A DNA stretch of 64,000 nucleotides from Tunturiibacter gelidiferens (GCF_013410115.1 NZ_JACCCV010000001.1:2170001-2234000), one strand, 5' to 3'. Counted from the first letter of the stretch, positions 52,974 to 61,920 are shown. Notes: a model not told the origin generated them from the letters alone. Translations and numbers: made by a program.

Positions 52974-54346
52974 ATCACCTTAGATGCACCGAATGCACGA
53001 CCGTCATCGGCAAGGATGAGGTCAGCAGCAACTTTCGCTGCCCGCTCTGCAACGGTCTCTATGAAGTGGTCTACTCGTGGACCAACGCCGCAGCCGGTCC
53101 CGACAGCAGACTTCCCAATCCCAGCGCCCTCCGCTGGCTCTGGCAGGAGCGCCGATCGTCTACCATGCCCGTCGACCAATCCGGCGTCTGGCGCTTCCGC
53201 GACCTGCTGCCCATTGTCGACGACCTCGAAAAAGTCATTACCCTCCGTGAGGGCAACACGCCTCTCTACGATCTTCCTCGCTGCGCCAAAGCCGCCGGCA
53301 TCGACTGGCTCCTCGCCAAGCACCAGGGCATGAATCCTACCGGCTCCTTCAAGGACACCGGCATGACCGCGGCCCTCTCCGTCGCCTCCCAACGTGGCTT
53401 CGAGTGGGTAGCCTGCGCCTCCACTGGCAACACCTCCGCAGCCATGGCTGCCTATGCCGCCCGCGCTGGCCTCCGCAGCATCGTCTTTATCCCCGAGGGC
53501 AAGATCGCCTGGGGCAAGCTCTCGCAGTCGATGGACTACGGCGCTCTTACGATCCAGCTCAAGACTGACTTCGACGGCTGCGTCAAAATTCTCGGCGAAC
53601 TCGTAAAACAGTTCCCCATCTACCTTCTCAACTCCGTCAACCCGTACCGCCTCGAAGGCCAGAAGACGCCCGCCTTCGAACTCGTCGAACAGATGGAGTG
53701 GCAGGTTCCCGAGCACGTCATCGTTCCCGGCGGCAATCTCGCCAACTCTTCAGCCCTGGCCAAAGGCTTCGCCGAGATGCGCGAGCTTGGTCTCATCCCG
53801 CGCACTCCCAAGATCAGCATCATTCAGGCCGAAGGCGCCAACCCGCTCTACCGCAGCCTGCAGGAGAACGGCGGCGAAAGCCTTACGCCGGTCGTTGCCA
53901 ACACCCGCGCCACCGCCATTCGCATCGGCAACCCAGCCTCCTGGCGTAAGGCCGTCAACGCCCTCCGGACCACCGGCGGCTGGTGCGACCAGGTCAGCGA
54001 GCAGGAGATCGCCCTCGCCAAGGCCGAGATCGGGGCCGAAGGCGTAGGCTGCGAACCCGCCTCGGCTGTTACCCTCGCCGGCCTCAAAAAGCTCGTAGCC
54101 CAGGGAAAGATTTCCACAGAGGAGCGAGTCGTCCTTATCCTCACCGGCCATACCCTCAAAGACTCCGCTTATACCATCGACTATCACCGTAACGAATTGT
54201 TCTCAGATGCTGAAAAAGCTCAGCTTAGCCCCGGGGAACAACTCCAGCATGCGGCTCTGCGCAAGCCCCCTATCGTCCTCGACGCCGACCCCAGTCTGGT
54301 TCTCCGTACCCTCGAATCCCACATGCATCAGCCTCAACCAGCATGA
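52958..54346 (+). CDS. thrC: Threonine synthase
   Basis: PLP enzyme converting O-phosphohomoserine to threonine. The 462-residue protein has an N-terminal zinc-ribbon-like pair (CTEC at 10-13 and CPLC at 28-31), the PLP lysine in NPTGSFKDTGM (Lys132), ACASTGNTSAAMAAYAARAG, HVIVPGGNLANSSALAKGF and LTGHTLKDS. Its last four bases overlap thrB (ATGA), a translationally coupled pair. Divergent from modA. Confidence 0.96.
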   Translation: MKVATHHLRCTECTTVIGKDEVSSNFRCPLCNGLYEVVYSWTNAAAGPDSRLPNPSALRWLWQERRSSTMPVDQSGVWRFRDLLPIVDDLEKVITLREGNTPLYDLPRCAKAAGIDWLLAKHQGMNPTGSFKDTGMTAALSVASQRGFEWVACASTGNTSAAMAAYAARAGLRSIVFIPEGKIAWGKLSQSMDYGALTIQLKTDFDGCVKILGELVKQFPIYLLNSVNPYRLEGQKTPAFELVEQMEWQVPEHVIVPGGNLANSSALAKGFAEMRELGLIPRTPKISIIQAEGANPLYRSLQENGGESLTPVVANTRATAIRIGNPASWRKAVNALRTTGGWCDQVSEQEIALAKAEIGAEGVGCEPASAVTLAGLKKLVAQGKISTEERVVLILTGHTLKDSAYTIDYHRNELFSDAEKAQLSPGEQLQHAALRKPPIVLDADPSLVLRTLESHMHQPQPA

Positions 54347-55260
54347 GTCAAAGCACTGCAAAAAGCCCAGCCAAACCTTACCACCTCCGTTTGCCTGCTA
54401 CCTCGGCTAATCTGGGGCCCGGGTTTGACGCCCTTGGCCTGGCCATGGCTCTTTACCTCACCATAGACGCCACAGTTGCCGACGCCTTCCAAATCGACGC
54501 CACCGGTCGCGACGCCGACCAGTGCGCCAAGCTCGAAGACAATCTCATCTTCACGACCTACATCGACGTTCTGGCCAACGCCGCAATCAGGGCTCCCCGC
54601 CTTCACCTCCAGCTCCACAACGAGATCCCTCTCGGAATGGGGTGCGGTTCGAGCGCCTCCGCGCTGCTGGCCGGTGTCTTCCTGGCAAATCACTTTGGCA
54701 ACCTCGGCTGGTCAGGACAACAAATCCTTGAAGAGGCCTGCCTTCGCGAAGGCCATCCCGATAACGTAGCCGCCTGCTATCTGGGTGGAATGACCGCATC
54801 CGCAATGAGTGAAAACTCAGTAACAACAGCGAGTTGTGGAGAAAATATAATCTGGGGGTTGAATTTGACGCTGCCCTCCCACAGCCTCGCCACAAAGAAA
54901 GCCCGAGCCCTGCTCCCTGCCACCTACTCCAGGGAAGATGTAGTGGCCAACATTCAGTCAACCGCTCTGCTTGTGGCCGCCTTCGCCCAGGGACGCGGCG
55001 ATCTCCTCCGTACCGCCATGAAGGACCGCATCCACCAACCCTACCGGATGAAGGCCTGCCCTCTGCTCCCGCTGTTGCTGCCCCTGGCCAGCCATCCGGC
55101 GATCCTCGGCGTCGCTCTCAGTGGCGCCGGCCCGTCTGTTCTGATCATCACCCAGGAGGCAAGACCCTCGGTCCTTCCAGACATCATCCGCCAGGCTGCT
55201 GGCGACCGATCACTTGAAGTTATTCAGACCACGATCTCTACGGGAGCACTTGAAGCCTGA
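54343..55260 (+). CDS. thrB: Homoserine kinase
   Basis: GHMP-family kinase that phosphorylates homoserine for ThrC. The 305-residue protein begins with the family pattern LRLPATSANLGPGFDALGLA, has the ATP-binding loop EIPLGMGCGSSASALLAG and the C-terminal GVALSGAGPSVLII. The start overlaps the thrC stop by four bases, so the two enzymes are coexpressed in reverse pathway order. Confidence 0.96.
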   Translation: MSQSTAKSPAKPYHLRLPATSANLGPGFDALGLAMALYLTIDATVADAFQIDATGRDADQCAKLEDNLIFTTYIDVLANAAIRAPRLHLQLHNEIPLGMGCGSSASALLAGVFLANHFGNLGWSGQQILEEACLREGHPDNVAACYLGGMTASAMSENSVTTASCGENIIWGLNLTLPSHSLATKKARALLPATYSREDVVANIQSTALLVAAFAQGRGDLLRTAMKDRIHQPYRMKACPLLPLLLPLASHPAILGVALSGAGPSVLIITQEARPSVLPDIIRQAAGDRSLEVIQTTISTGALEA

Positions 55261-55368
55261 CACCCATCCCTCTCTCGCAAAAGGAATTACAATACGCAAG
55301 TAACATATCAGTAATGATCATTTTGTTACCTAAGAGTTCTTTACGAATCGCAAAAAGCCTCGTACTTT

Positions 55369-55440
55369 AGCCGAGTGGGCAGTTCTGGGGAGGGCTGCTA
55401 CGCCGCCCGTTGACCTCTTTACAGAGGTCCGGGCGTTTAC
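55369..55440 (+). ncRNA. Structured intergenic element between thrB and trxA
   Basis: CGCCCG (55404-55409) and GACCTC (55412-55417) pair with GAGGTC (55424-55429) and CGGGCG (55430-55435), a 12-bp stem with a two-base bulge, followed by TTTACTCTTT. Upstream, GGGCAG and CTGC...GCCC can form an alternative fold that competes for the CGCCCG arm. It could be the thrB terminator, a leader attenuator for trxA, or a small RNA. No known riboswitch recognised. Confidence 0.4.
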
Positions 55441-55555
55441 TCTTTAAGTGGTATTTCGCTCGCTGAAACTCCCGGTTCAAAATTGCATCTACTATAGAGA
55501 AGACTGCGCCGCACCGGATGGGTGTAAAAGTGCAGAGCATTCTGGAGGAAGATAA

Positions 55556-55888
55556 ATGGCTGGACAGTTCATCACCGAAGTAAATGATGCAACTTTTGAA
55601 AAAGATGTTCTACAGTCGACCGAGCCCGTTCTCGTCGATTTTTGGGCTGCCTGGTGCGGCCCCTGCCGCGCTCTCGCTCCGGTCGTCGACGAGGTTGCCA
55701 CTCACTATCAGGGCAAGCTCAAAGTCATGAAGATGGACGTCGACTCCAACACTGCGACCCCGATGCGCTATGGCATCCGAGGGATCCCCGCCCTGCTCAT
55801 CTTCAAGGATGGCAAGGTCGCCGAGCAGATCGTTGGCTTCGTCCCCAAGGACACCATCGACAAGTCCGTGAATAAGGTTCTGGCGTAA
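55556..55888 (+). CDS. trxA: Thioredoxin
   Basis: A 110-residue cytosolic thiol-disulfide reductase with the WCGPC active site (Cys34 and Cys37), VLVDFWAAWCGPCRALAPVV before it, and the cis-proline region RGIPALLIFKDGKV. Canonical length. The ATG has GGAGGAAG upstream. It is probably transcribed alone from the 295-bp gap after thrB. Confidence 0.97.
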   Translation: MAGQFITEVNDATFEKDVLQSTEPVLVDFWAAWCGPCRALAPVVDEVATHYQGKLKVMKMDVDSNTATPMRYGIRGIPALLIFKDGKVAEQIVGFVPKDTIDKSVNKVLA

Positions 55889-55981
55889 GTTTTAAGCAAC
55901 GCCAAGGGACGGCCCGTTGAGTTCAGCTCGCGGGCCGTTTCGTTTGCCTGGAAAGTGGACAGGCTTGCTACGCGCGAGGCA

Positions 55982-56101
55982 GTCACTTCGTGAGTGATAT
56001 ACCCCTTCGGTCGGACGCTTCCGGTGGCCGCGATAAGAGATTTTCCGCCGACCAACGGAAGGCCCAGTGCGAAGCCGGTATACACCCCACGAAGTGGGAT
56101 A
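55982..56101. repeat. Repeat family D, copy 4, in two inverted halves
   Basis: GTCACTTCGTGAGTGATATACC at 55982-56003 is the reverse form of the GGTATAC/TCACGAAGTGA block, and 56049-56101 has GACCAACGGAAGG, CCGGTATACACC and CCACGAAGTGG in direct orientation. The halves face each other across 45 bases and lie 94 bases after the trxA stop. Confidence 0.65.
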
Positions 56102-56114
56102 AACTCAAGCCTTA

Positions 56115-57512
56115 ATGCTCGAGTGGATGCTCTTCCGCATAATCATGGTGGCCTTTTTCATTCTGGCCAGCAGCTTCTTTGTGGCTGCGGAGTTCGCCCT
56201 GGTCAGCGTCCGCGAGACTCGCATCCAGCAACTTATCGCACTGGGCCGTCCCGGCGCCCGCACCGTCCTCAAACTCAAACACTCCATCGACGAGTTTCTT
56301 CCCGCAGTCCAGTTGGGCGTTACCGTCGCAGGTCTAGCCTTGGGATGGATCGGTGAGCCCGCCGTCGCCGAGATTATCCTCAACTTCCTTGGCGGTCCGC
56401 TCCATCGCGTGCCACCTCATGCTGTCCTCTACGCCCACACCGCGGCAGTCATCCTTGCTTTTTCGCTGATCACCTACTTCGAGGTCCTCCTCGGCGAACT
56501 CGTCCCCAAGTCCCTTGCACTGCAACGCACTGAGCGCATTGCCCTGGCCGTAGCCGGTCCCATGGACGTCTTCATCCGCCTCACCCGGCCCATCGTGAAG
56601 CTGATGAACTCCTCCGCGGCGCTCGTCCTCCGGCTCTTTCGCGCCCCCCTGCGCGGCGAAGGCGCAGTCCACTCCCCCGAAGAGCTAAAACTCATCGCCA
56701 CCGCCACCCGCCGCATGGGCCTTCTCCCCGTCTTCCAAGAGGAGATCATCCATCGCGCCATCGAGCTCAACCACGTCACCGTCCGCGAGATCATGACCCC
56801 TCGCGGCAGTATCTTCTCTCTCTCCGCGGACCTGCCGCTCCAGCAGGCCTCCGCCCGTATCGTTGAGGAGCAGCACTCCCGCGTCCCCGTCTACGACCCC
56901 GCCAGCGGCCCCGAGCACATCATCGGCATCGTCTACTCCAAGGACATCTCGCGCCTCATGCACTTCCGCACCGTCGCTCTCTCGCTCGGCGGCAAAGGCG
57001 AGTCAACCCTCACCCTCCGCCAGGTCATGCGCGAGCTCACCGTTGTCCCCGAGACCAAGCTTGCCATCGAGCTCCTCCAGGAGTTCCAGGAGCGCCGCCG
57101 CCACATCGCCATCGTCGTCGACGAGTTCGGCTCAACCGTCGGTCTCGTCACCGCCGAAGACGTCCTCGAGCAGATCGTCGGCGAACTCGAAGACGAATTC
57201 GATATCAGCAAATCTCCTCTCCTCAGCACCACCGGAGCCATGCTGCTCGATGGCAGCACCACCCTCCGCGACCTCGGCAACCAACTCCACTGGACCTTCC
57301 CGCGCGAGCCCGGTGTTGAAACTCTCGCCGGCTTCCTCCTCGCCAACCTTGGCCACATTCCCAGCGTCGGCGAAAGTGTCGAGCATGGCGCCCGTCGCTA
57401 CGAAGTCGCCGAGATGGCCGGCCGCCGTATCAGCCGTGTCATCGTAGAGGACATTGCTCCCCCGCCCAACCAGATCCAGGACGAAGCCGACAGCAGGGAA
57501 GCCATCCAGTGA
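56115..57512 (+). CDS. HlyC/CorC-family CBS membrane protein
   Basis: A 465-residue protein with an N-terminal CNNM (DUF21) domain of about four helices (FRIIMVAFFILASSFFVAAE, LGVTVAGLALGWIGEP, VILAFSLITYFEVLLGELVP), two CBS domains (REIMTPRGSIFSLSAD, SRVPVYD; HIAIVVDEFGSTVGLVTAED) and the C-terminal CorC_HlyC domain. Family members affect magnesium or cobalt efflux. No ribosome binding site is obvious before the ATG. Its stop overlaps the GTG of the permease gene. Confidence 0.92.
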   Translation: MLEWMLFRIIMVAFFILASSFFVAAEFALVSVRETRIQQLIALGRPGARTVLKLKHSIDEFLPAVQLGVTVAGLALGWIGEPAVAEIILNFLGGPLHRVPPHAVLYAHTAAVILAFSLITYFEVLLGELVPKSLALQRTERIALAVAGPMDVFIRLTRPIVKLMNSSAALVLRLFRAPLRGEGAVHSPEELKLIATATRRMGLLPVFQEEIIHRAIELNHVTVREIMTPRGSIFSLSADLPLQQASARIVEEQHSRVPVYDPASGPEHIIGIVYSKDISRLMHFRTVALSLGGKGESTLTLRQVMRELTVVPETKLAIELLQEFQERRRHIAIVVDEFGSTVGLVTAEDVLEQIVGELEDEFDISKSPLLSTTGAMLLDGSTTLRDLGNQLHWTFPREPGVETLAGFLLANLGHIPSVGESVEHGARRYEVAEMAGRRISRVIVEDIAPPPNQIQDEADSREAIQ

Positions 57513-58465
57513 CCCTGAATCGCGCGGCCATCTGGCGACCACTCCGCCGTATCCTCCTCACTCTGCCGGTCCTCTGGGTCGTGGTCTCGGTGGTCTTCCT
57601 CCTCATCCACCTTGTCCCCGGCGACCCCATCGTCCAGATGCTCGGCGAAGGTGCCACCGCCTCCGACATCGACGCCCTTCGCCACTCCTACGGCCTCGAC
57701 GCCCCGCTCACCCAGCAGTATGCCCACTACTGGCACGGCATCCTCCACGCCGATCTCGGGCAGTCCCTCCGCCTCCATGACTCGGTCGTCCACCTCGTTC
57801 TACAGCGCTACCCCTACACCTTGGCTCTCACCGCCGCGGCGTTGCTCATCGGCATCGCACTCTCCATCCCCGCCGGCATTGCCTCTGCCCTCCATCGCAA
57901 CCGCTGGCAGGACCGCACCCTCGGCGTCGTCTCCCTCGTCGGCCTCTCCTTCCCGAACTTCGCCCTCGGCCCCATCCTGATCCTGGTCTTCTCCATCCAG
58001 TTCGGCTGGCTTCCCGTCTCCGGAGCAGGCACAGGCGACGCCACCAGTTTCATCCTCCATCTCATCCTTCCCGCGATCACATTAGGCCTGAGTCTCGCCG
58101 CCATCCTCACCCGCATGGTTCGCACCGCCATGCTCGAAGAGCTGAGCCAGGACTACATCCGCACCGCCCGCGCCAAAGGCCTCACCCAGAACGCCGTCGT
58201 CTACCGCCATGCCCTGCGCAACGCCCTCATCCCTGTTCTGACCGTCATCGGCCTCCAATTTGGCAGCCTTCTTGCGGGTGCGATCGTAACCGAAACAATC
58301 TTCAGCTGGCCCGGGATCGGCCGCCTCACCCTCTCCGCCATCTCCAACCGCGACTACGCCTTAGTCCAGGGCTGCATCCTCGCCGTCGGGCTAACTTATG
58401 TTGTAGTGAATCTCCTCACTGACATCGCCTACACTATAGCCAACCCGCGCATGCGCGCCCAGTAG
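57509..58465 (+). CDS. Orphan DppB/OppB-type ABC permease
   Basis: A 318-residue permease starting with GTG inside the previous stop codon (GTGA). It has the family start LPVLWVVVSVVFLLIHLVPGDP, six helices, and the coupling loop DYIRTARAKGLTQNAVVYRHALRNALIP. FSWPGIGRLTLSAI is DppB-typical. The partner permease, the ATPases and the binding protein normally encoded with it are absent, so it must pair with subunits encoded elsewhere or be a remnant of a fuller operon. Confidence 0.9.
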   Translation: MTLNRAAIWRPLRRILLTLPVLWVVVSVVFLLIHLVPGDPIVQMLGEGATASDIDALRHSYGLDAPLTQQYAHYWHGILHADLGQSLRLHDSVVHLVLQRYPYTLALTAAALLIGIALSIPAGIASALHRNRWQDRTLGVVSLVGLSFPNFALGPILILVFSIQFGWLPVSGAGTGDATSFILHLILPAITLGLSLAAILTRMVRTAMLEELSQDYIRTARAKGLTQNAVVYRHALRNALIPVLTVIGLQFGSLLAGAIVTETIFSWPGIGRLTLSAISNRDYALVQGCILAVGLTYVVVNLLTDIAYTIANPRMRAQ

Positions 58466-58485
58466 CCGCGCCCAGAGAAGGAAGC

Positions 58486-59160
58486 ATGAGACCCAGCCCC
58501 CTCGTTCGCTGCACCACTGCCGTTCTGATGACCGTCTTCGTTTCCATCGCCGCTTCGGCGCAGGCCAAATCCGCCGGCTCCGAGCCAGTTCCCCCCATGT
58601 TTCGACCCAAGCCCCCGGCCGTTGAGCCGACCATGCCGCCCGCCCACCCCTTTCACGACACCCGCTACGGAGTCACCTTCACCGTCCCCGCGGCCTGGGA
58701 GCTCAATCGCAAAGACTCCGAGGTCAGCACCTTCAACCTCGACGCCCGATCCATCGCCCACACCACCCAGATGCGCGCCGTCGCCAGCATCGGCTTCAAC
58801 CCGCACCCCAACTCCACTTTCAGCGGAGCCTTCTTCTACTTCAGCGTCACCCCACACCTCAGCTCCGCCGAGTGCAGCGCGCAGGCCACCGTGCGCGATC
58901 CTCACACCGCCTCCAGCGCCGAGATCGGCGGCATACCGTTCACCCACGGCTACGACGAGCACGGCGGCATCTGCACCGAATCCCGCGACGAGATCTACAC
59001 CACCGCCCACAACAACGCCTGCTATCGCTTCGACGCCGTCATCAACACCTTCTGCGGCGGCGACGTCAGCGGCGTACAGGACATCTCCCCCCGCGAACTC
59101 GACGCCGTCCGCCATCGCATGCAGAAGATCCTCGACTCCGTCCACTTCGACACCAACTAA
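58486..59160 (+). CDS. Exported protein of unknown function
   Basis: A 224-residue protein with a signal peptide (CTTAVLMTVFVSIAASAQA) and a proline-rich linker (PPMFRPKPPAVEPTMPP), then a globular part with RYGVTFTVPAAWELNRK. The YGVTFTVP-x-W-x-L pattern is seen in small secreted proteins of unknown role. The four later cysteines could form disulfides. AGGAAG precedes the ATG, 20 bases after the permease stop. Confidence 0.7.
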   Translation: MRPSPLVRCTTAVLMTVFVSIAASAQAKSAGSEPVPPMFRPKPPAVEPTMPPAHPFHDTRYGVTFTVPAAWELNRKDSEVSTFNLDARSIAHTTQMRAVASIGFNPHPNSTFSGAFFYFSVTPHLSSAECSAQATVRDPHTASSAEIGGIPFTHGYDEHGGICTESRDEIYTTAHNNACYRFDAVINTFCGGDVSGVQDISPRELDAVRHRMQKILDSVHFDTN

Positions 59161-59247
59161 AGATTTGGCAAAAGTAGCCGGAGGGCGACGCCGTTCCCGG
59201 AAGACGCTAAACTGTCCGTGGACAAGGCTTGACCCGAGGACTCCGCG

Positions 59248-60321
59248 ATGAAGAAGAATCTGCCCACTACTCCTGACCGCCGCACCTTTCTTAAAACCGG
59301 AGGCGTCGCCGCCGCAGCCCTCCTCACCAAAGGCGCGATCGCCGCGCAGACTCCGCACACCCTGCCGCCTCTGCCGGTCAACGAGCGCACCCGCACCGCG
59401 ATGCCCACACGCAACCTCGGCAAGACCGGCTACAAGGTAGGCATCTTCTCGCTTGGCGGCCAGGCTGCCTTGGAGAAGCACGACAACTTCGACGTCGCCG
59501 TCCCCATCATCGAGCGCTCGCTCGACCTAGGCGTCAACTACATCGACACCTCTTCCATCTACGGCGGCCCCGAGCGATGGAGCGAGCAGTACGTCGGCCG
59601 CGTCATGAAGACCCGCCGCAACGAAGCCTTCCTCGCCACCAAGACCAAAGAACGCACCCGCGACGGCTCCCTCCGCATGATCGAGAAGTCCCTCCAACTC
59701 CTCAACACCGATCACGTCGACCTCTGGCAGCTCCACGACGTCGGCCTGCCCGAAGACGTTGACGCCATCTTCGCCAAAGGCGGAGCCATGGAAGCCCTCC
59801 TCGAGATGCAGGACCAGAAGGTCGTCCGCTACCTCGGCGTCACCGGCCACTACCGGCCCGAAGCCCTCATCGACGCCGTCAACCGCCACAACTTCGACGC
59901 CATCCTCATGGCCATGAACGCCGCCGACACCCACATCCACAGCTTCACCGACAAGCTCCTCCCGCTCGTCGTCGAAAAGCAGATGGGCATCATCGGCATG
60001 AAGGTCCCCTCGCGCGGCCGTCTCCTCGCCTCCTGGACGCCACCGTCCCTCGACGCTCAACGCCACTCATGGGAGGGCTCCGCCATCGCCCATCGCCCCG
60101 GCGTCATGACCATGAAGGACGCGATGAACTTCACACTCTCGCACCCGGTCAGCACCGTCATCATCGGCTGCGACAATATCGCCCAGCTCGAAGAAAACGT
60201 AAAGATCGCCCAGAACTTCACGCCCCTCTCCAACTCCCAGATGGCCGCCCTCAACGAACTAGCCGCCCCCGTAGCCGAGCAATCCCTCTTCTTCCGCTTC
60301 ACCGACCGCAGCAAAGGCTGA
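59248..60321 (+). CDS. Exported (Tat) aldo/keto reductase
   Basis: A 357-residue AKR-family oxidoreductase with a twin-arginine signal (DRRTFLKTGGVAAAALL at 10-26). The catalytic tetrad is visible: Asp in NYIDTSSIYGG, Tyr in the same segment, Lys in FLATKTKERT, His in LWQLHDVG. SLGGQAALEKH and the final TVIIGCDNIAQLEENV fit the family. The substrate is unknown. Its 3' end, 60296-60323, is duplicated at 61868. Confidence 0.9.
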   Translation: MKKNLPTTPDRRTFLKTGGVAAAALLTKGAIAAQTPHTLPPLPVNERTRTAMPTRNLGKTGYKVGIFSLGGQAALEKHDNFDVAVPIIERSLDLGVNYIDTSSIYGGPERWSEQYVGRVMKTRRNEAFLATKTKERTRDGSLRMIEKSLQLLNTDHVDLWQLHDVGLPEDVDAIFAKGGAMEALLEMQDQKVVRYLGVTGHYRPEALIDAVNRHNFDAILMAMNAADTHIHSFTDKLLPLVVEKQMGIIGMKVPSRGRLLASWTPPSLDAQRHSWEGSAIAHRPGVMTMKDAMNFTLSHPVSTVIIGCDNIAQLEENVKIAQNFTPLSNSQMAALNELAAPVAEQSLFFRFTDRSKG

Positions 60322-60323
60322 TG
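60296..60323 (+). repeat. 28-bp direct repeat, left copy
   Basis: Includes the last nine codons of the aldo/keto reductase gene and its stop. It is identical to 61868-61895, same orientation, 1572 bases away, with the GloVer gene in between. Confidence 0.85.
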
Positions 60324-60343
60324 CTCAACAGAGACTTCAAAGA

Positions 60344-60380
60344 GTGACTTTTCCGGTCCACCATCGACCGGAAAAGTCAC
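60344..60380. terminator. Perfect 15-bp hairpin between convergent genes
   Basis: GTGACTTTTCCGGTC and its exact complement flank a seven-base loop, 22 bases after the aldo/keto reductase stop and 10 bases after the GloVer stop on the other strand. It is likely a shared terminator, although the T-runs are inside the stem. Confidence 0.6.
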
Positions 60381-60390
60381 TCGTGTCTCG

Positions 60391-61752
60391 TTAGGGATTA
60401 GTCAGCGTAAAAGTGTAAAGAGTGCCGCAACCTATATTTATATTTTGTCCGCAGGACTGATTAGGGGCAGAGAGAGCGCCTCCTCGAGCGGTCGCACCCC
60501 AGAAGTTCCCATTCGCATCCACGACGAGTCCGCTGGACGGTAGCGACCCGTCGCCCCCGGAACTCGTGAATGCGTGGAGAACTGTCTCGGTTCCATTGAG
60601 ATCGAGCTTGAACACCACCCCGCATCCGCCGGAGCATATCGACTTGGCGTCATAGCCTCCCGACTGAGTCGCACCATAGATGCTGTTTCCAATCAGGAGT
60701 GGAACCCCAACCGGGCTCGCCCCGTCTGGTCCGCCTGTGAAGGTGTACACGACCGAAAACTTTCCAGTTGTATCGTACTTAAACACGAGGCCGCAGCCAC
60801 CTGTCTCGTTACATGCCACCAGGCTGGGTCCCGCTTTGGCGCAGCCATCTGCTAACGTACATCCTCCCGCTGAGGCGTAGCCATACAAATTGCCCTGTGG
60901 GTCACGAACAAGGTTCGTCGGCGTGGCACCATCAGTTGTGCCATTAAAATAGTGAAGCACCGTCAGCTTGCCGCTCGGAGCCAATTTAAACAACACGCCA
61001 GAGCCCGAAGTGTCATTCACATTCGCATGGGTACCGCCGAAGGAAGTAGTCCCGTAGAGATTTCCCTGCGCATCTTGAACAAGAGCGGATTGTGGATTAG
61101 ACCCTTCGTTTCCGCCAGTAGGGAAGGTGTAAAGAACAGTCTCAGAGCCAGCAGGATTGATCCTGAACACCTCCCCGCAGCCGACGCCAGGGTTGCAGCG
61201 ACCGTTAGTAACGCCATAAAGGTTTCCGGCCGCATCCTGAATCAGGCCGCCGCTCGGCCAAAACTCCTGCTCAGTAAACGAATGCAGCACATTGATATTG
61301 CCTAGCGTATCCAACTTGTAGACTGTCCCAAAATCGCCGTTCGTCTCTCCGTAAAAATTACCTTCCGCATCACGAATGAGGCCGGAGTCAGGAAAATAGA
61401 TGCTGGGGTTCTGGCCCGTAAAGTCATGCAAAGTGGTAAACCGGCCATGGCCCCACTTATAAAGAACACCGCAACCAGGCCCGGGAGTGCACTCGCCATA
61501 ATCGGCGCCACCGTAAACCGTCGTTCCGTACACAAACCCTTGGCTGTCCAGAAAAAGCTCTCCGACCGGCTGAGCTCCATTGAAGGTGCCATTGAACTTA
61601 AGAGCGACGGTGTATTTAATCTCCGGCGGCGTCTGACAATAGAGGGATGACGCCGCGAACATAACGACACCGATAACTGTCGCAACTGCGGACGGCAATT
61701 TGCGCGGATGCTTGCTCCGAGAACTTGCAGATGATACCCCGTTGATCAACAT
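60391..61752 (-). CDS. Exported GloVer-repeat (TIGR03803-like) protein
   Basis: A 453-residue protein with a signal peptide (SAVATVIGVVMFAASSLYCQ) and about seven tandem repeats of the G-N-x-Y-G-x-T type (GFVYGTT, GNFYGET, GNLYGVT, GNLYGTT, GNLYGYA, NSIYGAT, GNFWGAT) with alternating FKLD/VLHSFT strands, as in the choice-of-anchor tandem-repeat family, probably a beta-propeller. Cysteine pairs (CGxxY/CG-VFK) recur in several repeats. Function unknown, presumed surface or secreted. It lies within a 28-bp direct repeat (60296 and 61868). Confidence 0.88.
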   Translation of the reverse strand: MLINGVSSASSRSKHPRKLPSAVATVIGVVMFAASSLYCQTPPEIKYTVALKFNGTFNGAQPVGELFLDSQGFVYGTTVYGGADYGECTPGPGCGVLYKWGHGRFTTLHDFTGQNPSIYFPDSGLIRDAEGNFYGETNGDFGTVYKLDTLGNINVLHSFTEQEFWPSGGLIQDAAGNLYGVTNGRCNPGVGCGEVFRINPAGSETVLYTFPTGGNEGSNPQSALVQDAQGNLYGTTSFGGTHANVNDTSGSGVLFKLAPSGKLTVLHYFNGTTDGATPTNLVRDPQGNLYGYASAGGCTLADGCAKAGPSLVACNETGGCGLVFKYDTTGKFSVVYTFTGGPDGASPVGVPLLIGNSIYGATQSGGYDAKSICSGGCGVVFKLDLNGTETVLHAFTSSGGDGSLPSSGLVVDANGNFWGATARGGALSAPNQSCGQNINIGCGTLYTFTLTNP

Positions 61753-61867
61753 TTGGCCTCTCCAGTGTTTGAAACGCGTTCAGCTTGCGCTAGCTTCTGG
61801 GCTGATGTCAAATGCATATTTCTGAATGCTTGATCGCCCACGAACGCAGTCGAAACTCACGTCGACG

Positions 61868-61895
61868 GCTTCACCGACCGCAGCAAAGGCTGATG
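61868..61895 (+). repeat. 28-bp direct repeat, right copy
   Basis: Identical to the 3' end of the aldo/keto reductase gene (60296-60323) but not part of any gene here. It lies between the GloVer and amidohydrolase genes. Confidence 0.85.
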
Positions 61896-61920
61896 TTTTG
61901 CTCAAGGGAACCCGCCGCAC

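Noticed and set aside
55370-55480. tRNA-like fragments (GCCGAGTGG and GGTTCAAA) between thrB and trxA
   Set aside because: No acceptor stem, anticodon arm or CCA end at proper spacing can be formed.
58429-59481. Minus-strand open frame of 350 codons
   Set aside because: Antisense to the permease end and the exported protein gene; low-complexity Gly/Ala/Val product, no ribosome binding site or family.
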